Shown in pieces: positions 62,585 to 64,000 of a stretch of DNA of 64,000 bases; position 1 is the stretch's first letter; the number at the start of each line of letters is the position of its first letter. A program made the position numbers and the translations under genes. The stretch is from positions 768,937-832,936 of the forward strand of contig NZ_JAFVMH010000002.1 of NCBI RefSeq assembly GCF_017377735.1, written 5' to 3'. The notes under the pieces are model-generated. The model was not told where the DNA came from and searched no databases. It saw nothing but the letters and a program-made list of their open reading frames with translations. Source of the DNA: Acetobacter garciniae (GTDB taxonomy: Bacteria > Pseudomonadota > Alphaproteobacteria > Acetobacterales > Acetobacteraceae).

Positions 62585-63700
62585 ATGGACGTCAGAGCAG
62601 CGGTAGCATTTGAGGCAGGGAAGCCGTTGGAGATTGAGACGGTGCAGCTTGAAGGCCCGCGTGGGAGCGAGGTTCTTGTTGAGATCAAGGCGACGGGCCT
62701 TTGCCACACGGACAAGTATACGCTCTCGGGCGCGGACCCTGAGGGGCTGTTTCCTGCCATTCTGGGGCATGAAGGGGCGGGTGTGGTTGTCGAGGTGGGG
62801 CCGGATGTGCGGCACCTCAAGCCCGGCGATCATGTGATTCCGCTGTATACGCCCGAGTGCCGGGAGTGCAAATCGTGCCTGTCGCGCAAGACGAACCTGT
62901 GCACGGCCATCCGTGCCACGCAGGGCAAGGGGCTGATGCCCGACGGCACGTCGCGCTTTTCGTTCAAGGGCCAGCCGATCCACCATTACATGGGCTGTTC
63001 GACCTTTGCGAACTACACGGTGCTGCCCGAAATTGCGCTGGCCAAGATCCGGCCCGACGCGCCGTTCGACAAGGTGTGCTACATCGGCTGCGGCGTGACG
63101 ACGGGGATCGGTGCGGTGCTGTTCACCGCGAAGGTCGAACCTGGTTCGACGGTGGTGGTGTTCGGCCTTGGCGGGATCGGCCTGAACGTGATCCAGGGTG
63201 CCAGGATGGTTGGGGCCGACAAGATCATCGGCGTGGACATCAACCCCGGGCGTGAGGCGATGGCGCGGCAGTTCGGGATGACGGATTTCGTGAACCCGCG
63301 CGACCTTGGCCCGAACGGGGATATCGTGGGCCATCTTGTGGAACTGACCGGAGGTGGCGCGGACTACACGTTCGAATGCGTGGGCAACCCGACGCTGATG
63401 CGCCAGGCGCTGGAATGCGCGCATCGCGGCTGGGGTGTCTCGACGATCATCGGTGTTGCCTCTGCGGGGCAGGAGATCAGCACGCGTCCGTTCCAGCTGG
63501 TGACGGGTCGGCGCTGGATCGGCTCTGCCTTCGGTGGGGCGCGGGGCCGGACGGATGTTCCCAAGATTGTGGACTGGTATATGGAGAACCGGATCAACAT
63601 CGATGACCTGATCACGCACACGCTGCCGCTGGAGCGGATCAATGAAGGGTTCGACATGATGGCGCGCGGGGAGAGCATTCGCACCGTCGTCGAATACTGA
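62585..63700 (+). CDS. adhC: class III alcohol dehydrogenase / S-(hydroxymethyl)glutathione dehydrogenase, copy 2
   Basis: 371 residues, identical in protein sequence to copy 1 at 29082-30197. Catalytic and structural zinc sites and the class III signatures are the same. It lies 44 bases after etfB on the same strand with its own GGACGAGGG ribosome site, so it would be expressed as the last gene of the betaine cluster. Demethylation of betaine by GbcAB and of dimethylglycine by DgcAB releases formaldehyde, which this enzyme oxidises with glutathione and NAD. That makes the placement functionally sensible. Confidence 0.95.
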   Translation: MDVRAAVAFEAGKPLEIETVQLEGPRGSEVLVEIKATGLCHTDKYTLSGADPEGLFPAILGHEGAGVVVEVGPDVRHLKPGDHVIPLYTPECRECKSCLSRKTNLCTAIRATQGKGLMPDGTSRFSFKGQPIHHYMGCSTFANYTVLPEIALAKIRPDAPFDKVCYIGCGVTTGIGAVLFTAKVEPGSTVVVFGLGGIGLNVIQGARMVGADKIIGVDINPGREAMARQFGMTDFVNPRDLGPNGDIVGHLVELTGGGADYTFECVGNPTLMRQALECAHRGWGVSTIIGVASAGQEISTRPFQLVTGRRWIGSAFGGARGRTDVPKIVDWYMENRINIDDLITHTLPLERINEGFDMMARGESIRTVVEY

Positions 63701-63710
63701 CCCCACCACC

Positions 63711-63738
63711 CCGGCCCCCCGGCACAGGGGGCCGGGTG
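63711..63738 (+). terminator. GC-rich hairpin after adhC copy 2
   Basis: The same stem as at 30208-30235, carried over in the duplicated block. No T tract. Confidence 0.45.
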
Positions 63739-63767
63739 CGTGAAGCCCGGCCCGGTCCCGCCCGTCC

Positions 63768-63809
63768 CTACAGCAGGGCGAGCACCGTATCCGCCGGGCG
63801 GCAGGCCTT
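63768..63809 (-). pseudogene. 3'-end fragment of arsC
   Basis: 42 bases identical to 30265-30306, the last 13 codons and stop of the intact arsC gene. The rest of the gene is missing, so this is a passive remnant of the duplication. Confidence 0.9.
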
Positions 63810-63981
63810 AAGGCGGGGCGCCTGCCCCTGGCCGCGCGCCATTCTGTTCCCGGCCTGCATGTTGCGGAGTGTTCCTGAAAATAAACGTCGCGTAGCCGTA
63901 ACAGCCAAGCCGCGGGTCTGCGGTATGACAAGAAAGACTGTTCCGAAAAAAATTGTTTCTGCCCTGCCAGGAGAACGGACA

Positions 63982-64000
63982 TTGGATAAGCCGGTAGATG
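63982..64000 (+). CDS. possible start of a downstream gene
   Basis: A GGAGA ribosome site (63970-63974) precedes a TTG codon at 63982 and an open frame that runs to the window edge (L/M-D-K-P-V-D). The upstream 100 bases are AT-richer, as for a promoter. Too short to identify. Confidence 0.3.

Larger units (their letters stand above)
62574..63809. repeat. 1236-bp duplicated block, copy 2 (recipient)
   Basis: Matches 29071-30306 throughout, with one silent difference noted at 62608. It begins at the adhC ribosome site and ends with the last 42 bases of arsC, after which the sequence is unrelated to the donor locus. No inverted repeats, target-site repeat or transposase gene mark its ends. Confidence 0.95.

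Noticed and set aside
62574..63809. Insertion sequence or composite transposon carrying adhC
   Set aside because: No transposase, terminal inverted repeats or target duplication were seen at the ends of either copy.

Overview
The window is high-GC alphaproteobacterial chromosome, most likely from an acetic acid bacterium of the Komagataeibacter / Gluconacetobacter group. This is inferred from the style of the proteins and the gene mix (polyol dehydrogenase, SDR enzymes, RcnB-like and glycine-zipper envelope proteins). No 16S rRNA gene or other decisive marker is present. Genes are dense on both strands. There is no CRISPR array, prophage or recognisable transposase.

Layout. 1-2.3 kb: tail of an alpha/beta hydrolase and small lipoproteins. 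2.3-6 kb: a copper group (Sco1-like chaperone, Met/His-rich membrane protein, NosA/OprC-like TonB receptor). 6-7.5 kb: flavin reductase plus SDR. 7.7-13 kb: phosphate-starvation group phoB-phoR-pstS-porin, with 11-bp phased PHO-box repeats before phoB, pstS and the porin. 13-22.5 kb: housekeeping genes (CorC/HlyC-like protein, acuI-like reductase, argC, mazG, htpG, N-formylglutamate amidohydrolase-like). 22.6 kb: tRNA-Val(GAC), followed by an AT-richer membrane glycosyltransferase-like gene. 25-30.6 kb: HAD phosphatase and mannitol dehydrogenase, an RcnB-like protein, a class III alcohol/formaldehyde dehydrogenase and arsC. 30.7-35.6 kb: sulfur and thiol genes (SulP, TauE/SafE, persulfide-dioxygenase-like MBL, peroxiredoxin, ArsR). 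35.6-43.5 kb: tag, HIT, YffB-like, LysR plus EamA transporter, bacterioferritin, a large lipoprotein hydrolase, cysG.

43.7-63.7 kb is the most coherent part, all on the + strand. It runs eutBC (ethanolamine ammonia-lyase), soxBDAG (tetrameric sarcosine oxidase), sdaA (serine dehydratase), gbcA-gbcB (Rieske glycine betaine monooxygenase and reductase), a GlxA/GbdR-type AraC regulator, dgcA-dgcB-etfA-etfB (dimethylglycine demethylase with its electron-transfer flavoproteins) and a glutathione-dependent formaldehyde dehydrogenase. Together these would take glycine betaine to dimethylglycine, sarcosine and glycine; with a serine hydroxymethyltransferase encoded elsewhere they would continue to serine and pyruvate. 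The formaldehyde released would be oxidised by the last gene.

That last gene is part of a 1236-bp, almost perfect duplicate of the stand-alone copy at 29 kb. The duplicate carries the last 42 bases of the neighbouring arsC gene, so the 29-kb locus was the donor and the copy was placed at the end of the betaine cluster.
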